Shown here one piece after another: positions 53,494 through 62,470 of a stretch of DNA of 64,000 nucleotides. The DNA is taken from assembly GCA_002415135.1 (NCBI GenBank), contig DIBY01000025.1, positions 124,001 to 188,000 on the forward strand, written 5' to 3'. The notes under the pieces were generated by a model. The model was given only the letters and a program-made list of their open reading frames with translations, was not told the origin of the DNA and ran no database searches. Within the stretch, counting starts at the first letter, position 1; each line of letters begins with the position of its first letter. Both the position numbers and the translations under genes were made by a program. Origin of the DNA: Flavobacteriales bacterium UBA5040. GTDB taxonomy: Bacteria > Bacteroidota > Bacteroidia > Flavobacteriales > Weeksellaceae.

Positions 53494-54624
53494 TTAATGG
53501 GTAAAAAAGTTCTTTATACTTTCAATAACATAGTCTGACGACTCTTGATTAAATTCGGTATGAATAGGTAAAGATAATACTTCTTGACATAAAAGATCGG
53601 TAATAGGCAAATAAAAATCTGCACTCACATAGGGTCGAAATGCTTCCTGGTGATACAGTGGCAATGGATAATAAATCATCGATGGAATGTTTTTCTCTGC
53701 AAGAAATTGTTGTAGGGCATCTCTTTTTCCATTTTTAATCTTCAAGGTATATTGATGAAAAACATGGTTGGAAAAAGCAGATCTTTTCGGAATCTGAAGT
53801 TCAGCAATTTCTGAGAGATGCTGGTCATAATAATCAGCCATTTTATTTCTCGCGCCAGAATAGGTATCCAGATGTTTTAGTTTAACCTTCAGAATCTCTG
53901 CCTGTAAGGTATCGAGGCGGGAATTACATCCCAAAACCTGATGGTAATATTTTTTTTCCTGACCGTGATTCGTAATCATTCTAATTTTCCCTGCCAGTTC
54001 ATCATCATTCGTCATCAACGCACCTCCGTCGCCGTAACATCCTAAATTTTTGCTGGGAAAAAATGAGGTACAACCAATTTCTCCTATGGTACCTGTCTTT
54101 TTTACGGTTCCATCAGAAAAAGTATAATCAGACCCAATGGCCTGTGCATTATCTTCAACGACAAACAAATTATGTTTTTTAGCAAACGCTAAAACCTGCT
54201 CCATATCTGCACTTTGACCGTACAAATGTACAGGAACAATCGCTTTGGTTTTGTCGGTAACGTACTGCTCTAAATTTTCTAAAGAGATATTGAAAGTTTC
54301 AGGATCAACATCAACCATAATTGGAATAAGTCCCAACAAACCTATCACTTCGGCGGTTGCAACGTAGGTAAAAGCGGGACAGATCACCTCGTCGCCTGGT
54401 TTTAAACCCAAAGCCATCAGCGCTATTTGTAACGCATCGGTTCCGTTTGCGCACGGGATAACATGTTTTACTCCTAAATACTGTTCGAAATCTTGTTGAA
54501 ATTCCTTAACTGCAGGACCATTAATGAATGCTGTTGTATCCAGACAATTTTGAATTCCAGCAGCGATTTCCTCCTTAATTTTTTCATATTGACTTTTAAG
54601 GTCAACCATTTGAATATTCATCAT
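53494..54624 (-). CDS. DegT/DnrJ/EryC1 aminotransferase (WbpE/WlbC-like)
   Basis: A 376-residue PLP-dependent sugar aminotransferase. NGPAVKEFQQDFEQYLG, CANGTDALQIALMALGLKPGDEVI and VHLYGQSADM are family features, and the PLP lysine lies in CTSFFPSKNLGCYGDGGA. The enzyme uses L-glutamate to aminate the 3-keto sugar made by the WbpB-like enzyme, giving 2-oxoglutarate, which is itself the oxidant that resets WbpB. The gene follows the L-2-hydroxyglutarate oxidase gene by 17 bases on the same strand. An internal start MNIQM lies at 54621. Confidence 0.93.
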   Translation of the reverse strand: MMNIQMVDLKSQYEKIKEEIAAGIQNCLDTTAFINGPAVKEFQQDFEQYLGVKHVIPCANGTDALQIALMALGLKPGDEVICPAFTYVATAEVIGLLGLIPIMVDVDPETFNISLENLEQYVTDKTKAIVPVHLYGQSADMEQVLAFAKKHNLFVVEDNAQAIGSDYTFSDGTVKKTGTIGEIGCTSFFPSKNLGCYGDGGALMTNDDELAGKIRMITNHGQEKKYYHQVLGCNSRLDTLQAEILKVKLKHLDTYSGARNKMADYYDQHLSEIAELQIPKRSAFSNHVFHQYTLKIKNGKRDALQQFLAEKNIPSMIYYPLPLYHQEAFRPYVSADFYLPITDLLCQEVLSLPIHTEFNQESSDYVIESIKNFFTH

Positions 54625-54641
54625 GTGTTTTTTAATTATCG

Positions 54642-55832
54642 TTAATCAATAAGAAGGTCGCTTACTCTGTTGCCTATCGAAAGACACGAAGTTGCTGCAG
54701 GTGAAGGCGCATTTCTGACGTGAATGATGTTCCCATTTTTTAGAATATCAAAATCGTCAATTAACTGTCCATTTCTATTTAAAGCTTGGGCACGCACTCC
54801 AGCTCCACCAGGAATAAGATCATTCTCCTGAATTTCAGGCATCAGTTTTTGTAAAGCTTTGGTAAAAGCAGCTTTGGAAAGGGACCGATAAATCTCGCCC
54901 ATGCCTGTTTTACCATATTTTGCTGCGATTTTCCAAAAGCCAGGATAAGTAAAAGTTTCTAAGGTATCAGAAAAACTGAAATCTGAAAACGTATAACCTT
55001 CTCTTTTAAATGCCAGCACCGCATTGGGTCCGGCTTCGATATTGCCATCAATCATTCTGGTAAAATGCACGCCTAAGAAAGGAAAATTCGGATCGGGTAC
55101 CGGATAAATAAGGTGTTTTACCAAACCTTTCTTTTCCGGCTTTAATTGATAGTACTCACCCCGAAAAGGCACGATGATGAAATCATTTTCAGGATTGGTT
55201 AACTTCGAAATTTTATCAGAATATAAACCGGCACATGAAACAATCTTCTTGGTCATATAGTCCGACGTTTCAGTTTGAACGGAGAGTTCGTTGCCGTGTT
55301 CATTAATTTTGATGACCTCTTCATTGAACAAAACCGTGCCCCCCAATTCTTCCAATAATCTTTTAATTTGTACAGCAATTGCAGGATAATCAATAATACC
55401 TGTTTGAGGCACTTTGATCGCACGTACGCCTTCACAATGCGGTTCAATTTCTCTAAACTCATCTCTGGAAAGATACCGTAGATTTTGTAATCCATTTTCT
55501 AAACCACGCTGATAAATGGTGTCGAGCAAGGGCAGTTCGTCCCTGTTGGTCGCTACAATAATTTTTCCGCACAGGTCGTAGGAAATACCATATCGCTCCG
55601 CAAATTGTACAATCGACTGATAGCCTTCGATGCAGTTTTTCGCTTTTAAACTTCCTGGTTTGTAATAAATCCCGCTATGAATTACTCCACTGTTATGTCC
55701 GGATTGATGCTGTGCAACGGTATGCTCTTTTTCCAAGACCAAAACCTTGGCTTGAGGATTTTTGAGTTGATACTGATAAGCTGTTGAAAGCCCTACTAAA
55801 CCTGCTCCTATGATAATTGCGTCATATTTCAT
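54642..55832 (-). CDS. lhgO: L-2-hydroxyglutarate oxidase
   Basis: A 396-residue FAD-dependent oxidoreductase of the LhgO (YgaF/L2HGDH) type, which oxidises L-2-hydroxyglutarate to 2-oxoglutarate. The FAD loop is IIIGAGLVGLSTAYQYQ (residues 5-21), followed by QSGHNSGVIHSGIYYKPGSLKA, a hallmark of the group with its His residues, and the C-terminal GAGVRAQALNRNGQLIDDF with ATSCLSIG. No membrane helix is seen; the enzyme usually feeds electrons to the quinone pool at the membrane. It lies just upstream of the WbpE/WbpD/WbpB-like genes, whose reaction is expected to form 2-hydroxyglutarate. Confidence 0.92.
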   Translation of the reverse strand: MKYDAIIIGAGLVGLSTAYQYQLKNPQAKVLVLEKEHTVAQHQSGHNSGVIHSGIYYKPGSLKAKNCIEGYQSIVQFAERYGISYDLCGKIIVATNRDELPLLDTIYQRGLENGLQNLRYLSRDEFREIEPHCEGVRAIKVPQTGIIDYPAIAVQIKRLLEELGGTVLFNEEVIKINEHGNELSVQTETSDYMTKKIVSCAGLYSDKISKLTNPENDFIIVPFRGEYYQLKPEKKGLVKHLIYPVPDPNFPFLGVHFTRMIDGNIEAGPNAVLAFKREGYTFSDFSFSDTLETFTYPGFWKIAAKYGKTGMGEIYRSLSKAAFTKALQKLMPEIQENDLIPGGAGVRAQALNRNGQLIDDFDILKNGNIIHVRNAPSPAATSCLSIGNRVSDLLID

Positions 55833-55905
55833 TGCATGTTGGGATCTAAAATATCTTGGTTAAATAGCATTATATTTTAAGGCAAATAAGAGCAGACCGA
55901 AAATT

Positions 55906-55917
55906 ACACGATCGTGT
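55906..55917. promoter_or_regulatory. Perfect 12-base palindrome upstream of lhgO
   Basis: ACACGATCGTGT reads the same on both strands. It lies 74 bases before lhgO in the only sizeable gap (205 bases) between the export genes and the sugar genes. On the minus strand it is joined to TAATTTTC, one mismatch from a -7 element, so it could be an operator for a promoter serving lhgO and the following operon. No candidate repressor is visible. Confidence 0.35.
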
Positions 55918-56037
55918 TAAAAAAACTTCGTACTTAATTAATGTCCATCATTTTCCATTCAATTACTATCCACGCAACACTGTCATTAACGGAGTGTACT
56001 TTAACTCCCACTACATTCGCAAATTTATTGCGGTCTG

Positions 56038-58416
56038 TTAGAAGCGGTCTTTAAGCTTTTCAAAAAACGTTCTATTATCTACTCCGTAACCGTAGCCATA
56101 TTTATTGCCGTAGCCATAATGCTCTCTACTCACATCATTAAGCACAAAGGCTGCATTAATAATTTTATTACTGTCCATTTGCTTAATCGCAAAATCGATA
56201 AGCGCCTTTTCGGTAAATCCGGAACGCATCACATAAATAGTAGCATCTGCCAGATCAGAAATGAGTAATGTATCGGTAACAAGCATTAGCGGGGCCGTAT
56301 CCAGAATAACATAATCATATTCTTTTTTCAGCTCTTCAATTAAAACCTGATATTTACCATTGTTTAACAAATCAGTCGGATTTGGTGGAATACTTCCCGA
56401 ATAAATAAAATCACAGTAAGGATTAAAAGGAGAAGGCTGAACGATCTCGCTTTTGGTGACCTGATCATCATGCAGATATTCAGTCAACCCTATCAAACCT
56501 CGGCTCACCTCACTAAAACGCTGCAACTGTGGATTTCTAATATCTGAACCGATAATAACCACTTTTTTATGAGGAGTCGCTAAGGTTAAAGCCAGATTGA
56601 CAGATACAAAAGTTTTACCTTCACCCTTGATCGTTGATGTTACAAAAATTACGCGCCCATCAGACCGCTTTGGTAACATAAAATTCATATTGGTGATCAG
56701 AATTCTAAAGGCTTCTGCCAATGGAGTAAGATCATTTTGCAACACCACTTCACTTTGTCCTTTTTCAAGAGACGGAATTTCTCCAAGAACGGTTTTTCCT
56801 TTTGATAACCGCTCAATATCATGTTTGGTCTTAACCTTATCGTCAAATAGCTGGATCAGATAAATCAAAATAAAAGGAAGAATCAATCCCGACATCAATC
56901 CCATCAAAAGGACAATCGATCTTTTAGGTGCTACTGGAATCGGAGAAACAAAAGCTTCATCTACCACGCGGGCTTTCGGTGCAGTCACCGCTAACGAGAC
57001 GGCAGTTTCCTCCCTCTTTTGCAGTAGCAATAAATACAAACTTTCTTTGATTTGCTGCTGTCTTTCGATATCTCTGAATATTTTTTCCTGTGCCGGCATT
57101 TTAGAAATCTTTCCTCCTAAACTGTTTTGTTCAATAACATAATTGTTTTTGGCAATTTGTAAGGCACTTCTACTCTTGGCTAAACTTTCAACAACAGACG
57201 TTCTCATATTGTTGATCTGTTTAGATAAATCAACAACAAGGGGATTTTGCGCGGTCGCATTTTCCAGCAAACGGCTGCGCTCTAAAACGAGTTGATTGTA
57301 AATGGCGATATTCGAAATAGCAGCAGGATTATCCAGACCGACATTTCCTGGTAAGATCTGACTGGTTCCCTGACGATTAACATAATTGAGCAACGTATTG
57401 GTGATTTCCAGTTGAGAATCAATTTCGATTTGTTTTGCACGGGCTTCTGCAGACGACTGTAATCCCAGTTTTGCTTCGGTGGCTAAATCAGTAATGCGGT
57501 TGGCTTCCTTAAATCGTTCTTTGCGATTTTCGACCTCACCCAGTTCATTACCAATAATCCGTATTCTTTCATCAATAAATTCTGCCGTTTTATTCGACTC
57601 CGAATTTTTATCCTCGATCGCATCATTATTGTAAACCTGAACCAGTTTATTAAGAATTGCTTTCGCTTTTTCAGTTTCAGCATAATTCATTGTAAGCCGG
57701 ATGACCGTAACGTCTTTATTTACCAAAGCGACTTTCAGGATCGATTGAATCTGGCTCGTTCGAGTTTGCAGACTGCTTACACTCAATAAAAACTGATTAG
57801 AAGCTTCTTTAGGAGGAACGTACTCTTTATTTTTGGTAATGATAATATTGGCAAAAGGCAAACTGACCGTTTTTCCAAAACTCGTCCTTATTGGTTTTAA
57901 TTCATCTGAACTAAGTTTCAGTTCATTTCCTGAAATAGAAAGTTCAATAGGTTTCTCAAAATATTTTACGCCAGGTTTTTCTGTAATAACCTGTACAATT
58001 ACAGGCGAGCTTTTTCCGTAAACTTCCGTGTTTTGAAATTTTCCCTGACGATAAATGACCGCTTGTAAGCCAAGCTGTTGTACAACCTCCTGCATTAACT
58101 TCTTGGATTTAAAGATCTCCATCTCATTATCCACGCCATTACTGCTGATCTTTCCAAAGCCTGAAATATCGCGCAAGGCCGCAAAATCCTGCGACCCGGG
58201 AACACTTTTCGTTTCTTTAATAAGGACCGTAGAAGAAATTTCGTAGATCTGCTGTTTCGTTTTCAAATATAAATAAGAAAGCGCTAACATTAAGATAGCA
58301 CCTATAATAAACCAGAAAAATCTTCTGGTATAAGGCTTCAGAACTTCTTTAATATTAATTTCTGCAGAGGAATTATTTTTTTGTTGAGGTTCTTTATGAG
58401 AAGTACTTTGATCCAT
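56038..58416 (-). CDS. Polysaccharide co-polymerase / tyrosine autokinase (Wzc-like)
   Basis: A 792-residue inner-membrane protein of the Wzc type. It has two membrane helices (about residues 35-52 and 505-525), between them a periplasmic Wzz domain with coiled coil, and a cytosolic BY-kinase domain. Walker A is TSTIKGEGKTFVSVNLAL, Walker A' is VVIIGSDIRNP (the first Asp of DxDxR is Gly, which I recall is usual in this phylum) and Walker B is YDYVILDTAPLML. The C-terminus carries a tyrosine cluster (HYGYGNKYGYGYG) for autophosphorylation. It controls chain length and export with the Wza-like protein encoded just upstream (16-base gap). No Wzb-type phosphatase gene is in the window. Confidence 0.92.
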   Translation of the reverse strand: MDQSTSHKEPQQKNNSSAEINIKEVLKPYTRRFFWFIIGAILMLALSYLYLKTKQQIYEISSTVLIKETKSVPGSQDFAALRDISGFGKISSNGVDNEMEIFKSKKLMQEVVQQLGLQAVIYRQGKFQNTEVYGKSSPVIVQVITEKPGVKYFEKPIELSISGNELKLSSDELKPIRTSFGKTVSLPFANIIITKNKEYVPPKEASNQFLLSVSSLQTRTSQIQSILKVALVNKDVTVIRLTMNYAETEKAKAILNKLVQVYNNDAIEDKNSESNKTAEFIDERIRIIGNELGEVENRKERFKEANRITDLATEAKLGLQSSAEARAKQIEIDSQLEITNTLLNYVNRQGTSQILPGNVGLDNPAAISNIAIYNQLVLERSRLLENATAQNPLVVDLSKQINNMRTSVVESLAKSRSALQIAKNNYVIEQNSLGGKISKMPAQEKIFRDIERQQQIKESLYLLLLQKREETAVSLAVTAPKARVVDEAFVSPIPVAPKRSIVLLMGLMSGLILPFILIYLIQLFDDKVKTKHDIERLSKGKTVLGEIPSLEKGQSEVVLQNDLTPLAEAFRILITNMNFMLPKRSDGRVIFVTSTIKGEGKTFVSVNLALTLATPHKKVVIIGSDIRNPQLQRFSEVSRGLIGLTEYLHDDQVTKSEIVQPSPFNPYCDFIYSGSIPPNPTDLLNNGKYQVLIEELKKEYDYVILDTAPLMLVTDTLLISDLADATIYVMRSGFTEKALIDFAIKQMDSNKIINAAFVLNDVSREHYGYGNKYGYGYGVDNRTFFEKLKDRF

Positions 58417-58432
58417 TGTAATAAAAGAGGAT

Positions 58433-59242
58433 TTATTTTTTGAAAACTAAAGCTAAAACGGTTACAATAATGCCCGCAACCGAGATGTAAATGGGCATAT
58501 TGGGATCAAGCCGCGATGCTTTTTCCTTGGTATTATTGGGAGCCACGTAGATCACATCGCCCTGTTGAAGATAAAAATAAGGAGAATTAATAAAATCTGC
58601 CTGAAGCATATTAACACGCTGTTTGGTGATCTGACCGTCGTCGTTACGAACAATTAGAATGTCATCTCTCTTACCGTACATCGTTAAATCTCCGGCTAAA
58701 CCTAAGGCGCTGAGTAAAGTGGTCTGTCCATCAGGAATGATGTATTGCCCAGGTCTGGCCACTTCGCCAAGAAGTGTTATTTTATAATTAGAGATCCTCA
58801 TACTCACAGAAGGATTTTTAACATAAGCCGTCAATTTTGACCGCAATTCATCCTGAAACTGAACCAGTGTTTTTCCACCAGCCTGTAATTTCCCAAAGAC
58901 CGGGAAATCAATTTCGCCATGGGCATCTACCATGTAGGTGGGACCAGGCAGATTACTTTGCCCTTGCAATGGGGTATTACCACTGGGTACAGATAGTTGG
59001 GATATTTCACCCGAAGAATAATTTTGATTGAATGGCTTTACAACAGCCATGTCTTTGGCGGTAACTAAAACAACCAGTTGATCACCGGTTTGTAAGGTAG
59101 AATGAGAGGTATTAATCGTCGCTTGGGTAGCAATCTCTTCAATATTCTGCATGTAACTAAGTTCACTTGCTTTCTCTTTAGTCTTACAGGAAGTGGCCAA
59201 CAAAAGAAAACAAGTAAGTAATAGGAATATATTCTTGTTCAT
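58433..59242 (-). CDS. Outer-membrane polysaccharide export lipoprotein (Wza-like)
   Basis: A 269-residue lipoprotein with a hydrophobic leader and lipobox LLATSC. The polysaccharide-export domain contains GDQLVVLVTAKD and YMVDAHGEIDFPVFGKLQAGG; an SLBB-like domain has ITLLGEVARPGQYIIPDGQTTLLSALGLAG in pieces (for example GEVARPGQYIIPDG). A single C-terminal helix (YISVAGIIVTVLALVFKK) crosses the outer membrane, as in Wza. The open frame begins at a TTG (59278), but that lies in a -7 element, so ATG 59242 is the start. It forms the export channel working with the Wzc-like protein downstream. Confidence 0.92.
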   Translation of the reverse strand: MNKNIFLLLTCFLLLATSCKTKEKASELSYMQNIEEIATQATINTSHSTLQTGDQLVVLVTAKDMAVVKPFNQNYSSGEISQLSVPSGNTPLQGQSNLPGPTYMVDAHGEIDFPVFGKLQAGGKTLVQFQDELRSKLTAYVKNPSVSMRISNYKITLLGEVARPGQYIIPDGQTTLLSALGLAGDLTMYGKRDDILIVRNDDGQITKQRVNMLQADFINSPYFYLQQGDVIYVAPNNTKEKASRLDPNMPIYISVAGIIVTVLALVFKK

Positions 59243-59267
59243 TAGTACGATTAAATAAGTATTCTTG

Positions 59268-59298
59268 CAAATATACAATTCTATCTTACTTGTCCAAA
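59268..59298 (-). promoter_or_regulatory. Promoter of the wza-wzc genes
   Basis: On the minus strand TTTG (59295-59298), 19 bases, then TATATTTG (59268-59275). This is a full match to the Bacteroidota promoter. It overlaps the end of the dehydratase gene and gives the export genes their own transcript. Confidence 0.65.
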
Positions 59299-61226
59299 AT
59301 TTCGTAGATCGAATTATTGCTTTTAAATTCGGGTACTATTTCCTTTAAAATCTGCACTACTTCTACTTTTTCTCTTCGCAGCGCAGCCTTCACGATATGG
59401 TTGCAGTATTTTTCGATATTTTGATAATCCATTGTTGGATCTTTAGAAATCAAAATTTTCTCATGATGCGTCGGCATGGTCGTCGCGTCATCACTGAGTA
59501 GTTCTTCATAGAGTTTCTCACCTGGTCGAAGACCGGTATAAATAATTTTAATATCCACATGAGGTTCAAGACCAGAGAGTTTGATCATGCGGTGTGCTAA
59601 ATCTACAATCTTCACAGGTTGTCCCATGTCAAAAACATAAATCTCTCCTCCTTTCCCCATAGCTCCAGCTTGTAAAACCAGATCGCATGCTTCTGGAATC
59701 GTCATGAAATAGCGGGTAATATCGGGATGGGTGATCGTAACCGGACCGCCCTTTTCAATTTGCTTCTTAAAATGTGGAATAACTGATCCATTGGAACCTA
59801 AAACATTCCCGAAGCGGGTAGTAATAAACTTAGTGGAATTGTTATCGGTTTTCTGCAAGGCCTGAACAAAAAGTTCAGCCGTTCTCTTGGAAGCGCCCAT
59901 CACATTAGTCGGTTTCACTGCCTTATCCGTTGATACCATTACAAATCGATTCACGTTGTATTGCGAAGCTAAAGTGGCCAGATTTTTAGTTCCTAAAATA
60001 TTCACTAAAATAGCTTCGTGAGGATTTTCTTCAATTAGCGGCACATGCTTATATGCAGCAGCATGATACACCATCGAAAATTCATATTTTTGAAACAAGG
60101 GCTCAATACGGTGTCTGTTTGAAATATCAGCCAAAACGAACTTAAAGGAAAGCATCGGATAAGCACTGCGCATCTCCATTTCGATATCGTACAGTGGCGT
60201 TTCGGCCTGATCCAAAACCACAATTAAGGCGGGTTTGAATAAGGCAACCTGTCTTACAATCTCACTCCCAATAGATCCGGCACCTCCTGTGATCAGAATG
60301 TTTTTACCTTGGTGTCTGCTTCTTACATCTTCATTTTCTATCTTAATAGGTTTCCGGTTAAGAAGATCCTCAATCTGTAAAGTTTTTATAGCTCCTTCCT
60401 CATCTTTGCTTTTCAATTTTTGAGGTTCAGGTGCTTTGTAAACCTGAAGATCTTTTTCCAGAAACAAATTAACCCACGAGTTCATTTCCTCCTTCGTCAT
60501 TGCTTCTTTAATGAGTAAAACACCATCGATCACTAAATCAAATTTGGTGTTATTTTCTATTTTCTCTCTGGTATAAATAGGTTTTCCTAATAAACTCGCT
60601 CTTTTGGAATCATTTCGCTGCGTTAGAAATCCAACAATATGATACGGCAGATTAGCATTATCTAACACTGCACGAGCTACAGCAACTGCCTGCTCATCAA
60701 TTCCTAAAACCAGTATTCTTTTGCGTAAAGTACTGCGGCGAATTTCACGCACAAAGTGAAAGAACTCCTTGACGAATAGACGGAACAAAAACATCATCAT
60801 GAACGATGAAGCAAAGAAGAGAACTAAAAATGGCACCGACATGTAGATCATTCTCTGACCGGTGGTCAAATAGTACGAAAAACTGATTAGAGCAACTACG
60901 ACCGTAGTGCTGAAGGTGGCTAAAAATAATTTAAAAAGATCAATGAAAGTGGAATGCCTGATGATCCCAGCATAGGTCCGGAAGATGAACATAAAGAGGA
61001 CACTGATCGAAATGATCATCAGAAAAACTAAACTTTGATGAGAAAAGACTCGCGTAGAACTGAAACTTAATTTTTCAATGAGGTAGCAGGAAAAGTATAC
61101 CGCTAAAGCAATAAAACAGATATCAATGATCAAAATAACCCAACGCGGTAAATACCGAATATCGGATAAACCCATCAAATTGTCACCACTGTAAATTTTT
61201 TTATTAAAATTGGTACGAAAATTCAT
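59286..61226 (-). CDS. Membrane UDP-N-acetylhexosamine 4,6-dehydratase (WbpM/PglF-like)
   Basis: A 646-residue enzyme with four or five N-terminal membrane helices (residues about 25-140), a first Rossmann-like domain (ILVLGIDEQAVAVARAVLD), and a C-terminal dehydratase domain (ILITGGAGSIGSEIVRQV). The active-site helix reads KAVKPTNVMGASKRTAEL, with Met in place of Tyr as in WbpM and PglF. It converts UDP-GlcNAc to UDP-4-keto-6-deoxy-GlcNAc, which the PglE-like aminotransferase (61340) can turn toward bacillosamine, or a WbpV-like reductase (37564) toward QuiNAc/FucNAc. Start 61226 is used; MGLSDIRYL at 61175 is an alternative. Confidence 0.93.
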   Translation of the reverse strand: MNFRTNFNKKIYSGDNLMGLSDIRYLPRWVILIIDICFIALAVYFSCYLIEKLSFSSTRVFSHQSLVFLMIISISVLFMFIFRTYAGIIRHSTFIDLFKLFLATFSTTVVVALISFSYYLTTGQRMIYMSVPFLVLFFASSFMMMFLFRLFVKEFFHFVREIRRSTLRKRILVLGIDEQAVAVARAVLDNANLPYHIVGFLTQRNDSKRASLLGKPIYTREKIENNTKFDLVIDGVLLIKEAMTKEEMNSWVNLFLEKDLQVYKAPEPQKLKSKDEEGAIKTLQIEDLLNRKPIKIENEDVRSRHQGKNILITGGAGSIGSEIVRQVALFKPALIVVLDQAETPLYDIEMEMRSAYPMLSFKFVLADISNRHRIEPLFQKYEFSMVYHAAAYKHVPLIEENPHEAILVNILGTKNLATLASQYNVNRFVMVSTDKAVKPTNVMGASKRTAELFVQALQKTDNNSTKFITTRFGNVLGSNGSVIPHFKKQIEKGGPVTITHPDITRYFMTIPEACDLVLQAGAMGKGGEIYVFDMGQPVKIVDLAHRMIKLSGLEPHVDIKIIYTGLRPGEKLYEELLSDDATTMPTHHEKILISKDPTMDYQNIEKYCNHIVKAALRREKVEVVQILKEIVPEFKSNNSIYEILDK

Positions 61227-61301
61227 CTTTACTAAAACTTAATGATAAGAACACTTTACCTCTTTGCCTCTCAATTTCATTCGTGTTTTTATTAGTTTTT
61301 G

Positions 61302-61332
61302 CAAATTTACAATTTATATACCAAACCGCAAC
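61302..61332 (-). promoter_or_regulatory. Promoter of the WbpM/PglF-like gene
   Basis: On the minus strand GTTG (61329-61332), 19 bases, then TAAATTTG (61302-61309). The mRNA would start near 61295, leaving about 70 bases of leader to the ATG at 61226. Confidence 0.6.
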
Positions 61333-61339
61333 ATTTGAT

Positions 61340-62470
61340 TTACTTCAAGATCTCTTTTAATACATTTTTAATTCGGTCTTTATCCTCCGCACTCAAGTTA
61401 GATCCAGAGGGTAAGCAAAGCCCATTAGTAAATAGATCTTCAGCTAAATCAGACCCGAAATAAGCCGCATCTTTAAAGATCGGTTGCAAATGCATCGGTT
61501 TCCAGATAGGACGCGTCTCTATGTTATTGTCTGTGAATTTCTGAATCAAATCAGCTCTGCTAATGCCTATTTCAGGGGAAACACAAGCAACACTTAGCCA
61601 GTGGTTCGAAAAATAATCGGCAGTGGGTTCCGTATGCAATCTCAGCATTTTAGATTCCCGAAATAAGTCCTGATAAAAATGATGATTGGCTCGACGCTGA
61701 GTAATTCTTTCATTTAAAACCTCCATTTGTCCTCTGCCAATTCCCGCACAGATATTGCTCATTCGATAATTGTAACCAATATGGGTATGCTCATAATGAG
61801 GAGCTTCATCTTTAGCCTGGGTGGACAGAAAAACAGCTTTCTTCTTAATCGCCTCATCCTTTAAAGTCAGGCAACCACCGCCAGAGGTGGTAATGATCTT
61901 ATTCCCATTAAAACTGAGAACAGCCAGATCACCAAAAGTTCCGCACTTCTGATTTTTATAAGAACTTCCTAAAGCTTCCGCACTGTCTTCGATAACCGGA
62001 ATCCCGTAGCGTTTAGAAATTTCACTGATCGCATCTGTCTGATAAGGCATTCCATACAGACTTACGGTGATAATTGCTTTTGGTTTTTTTCCTTTTGCAA
62101 TACCAGCTTTTATTGCATCTTCTACCGCATTCGGACAAAGATTCCAGGTTTCTTTTTCACTGTCGACAAAAATGGGATAAGCACCCATATAGATGATCGG
62201 ATTGGCTGAAGCAGAAAAAGTTAAGCTCTGGCAGATCACCTCATCACCCCTTTCTACGCCTAATAAAATAAGCGCCATGTGGAGTGCCGCGGTACCCGAA
62301 CTCAAAGCAGCAACATAAACATTTTCACCCAGAAAAGTTTCTAAATCAGCTTCTAACCCGTTAACATTAGGTCCTAACGGGGCGATCCAATTTTCATCGA
62401 AGGCCTGCTGTATGTATTTCATTTCACCGCCGCCCATGTGTGGAGACGACAGCCATATTTTATTTTCCAT
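61340..62470 (-). CDS. Sugar aminotransferase (PglE-like, DegT/DnrJ family)
   Basis: A 376-residue PLP enzyme. KIWLSSPHMGGGEMKYIQQAF at the start (in part: SSPHMGGGEMKYI), ALSSGTAALHMALILLGVERGDEVI, and LSFNGNKIITTSGGGCL with the PLP Lys in GNK are typical of PglE-type enzymes that aminate C4 of UDP-4-keto-6-deoxy-GlcNAc. The gene overlaps the PglD-like gene by 11 bases and precedes the WbpM/PglF-like gene, completing the set for UDP-N,N'-diacetylbacillosamine. It differs from the WbpE-like enzyme at 53494, which carries FFPSKNLG at the same site. Confidence 0.9.
   Translation of the reverse strand: MENKIWLSSPHMGGGEMKYIQQAFDENWIAPLGPNVNGLEADLETFLGENVYVAALSSGTAALHMALILLGVERGDEVICQSLTFSASANPIIYMGAYPIFVDSEKETWNLCPNAVEDAIKAGIAKGKKPKAIITVSLYGMPYQTDAISEISKRYGIPVIEDSAEALGSSYKNQKCGTFGDLAVLSFNGNKIITTSGGGCLTLKDEAIKKKAVFLSTQAKDEAPHYEHTHIGYNYRMSNICAGIGRGQMEVLNERITQRRANHHFYQDLFRESKMLRLHTEPTADYFSNHWLSVACVSPEIGISRADLIQKFTDNNIETRPIWKPMHLQPIFKDAAYFGSDLAEDLFTNGLCLPSGSNLSAEDKDRIKNVLKEILK

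Noticed and set aside
59243..59278. Longer N-termini beginning with TTG or GTG (also for the genes starting at 10717, 25337, 26609, 29304, 32668, 49373 and 63685)
   Set aside because: Most of these upstream codons fall inside -7 promoter elements or upstream genes, and the ATG starts chosen match family N-termini or signal peptides.
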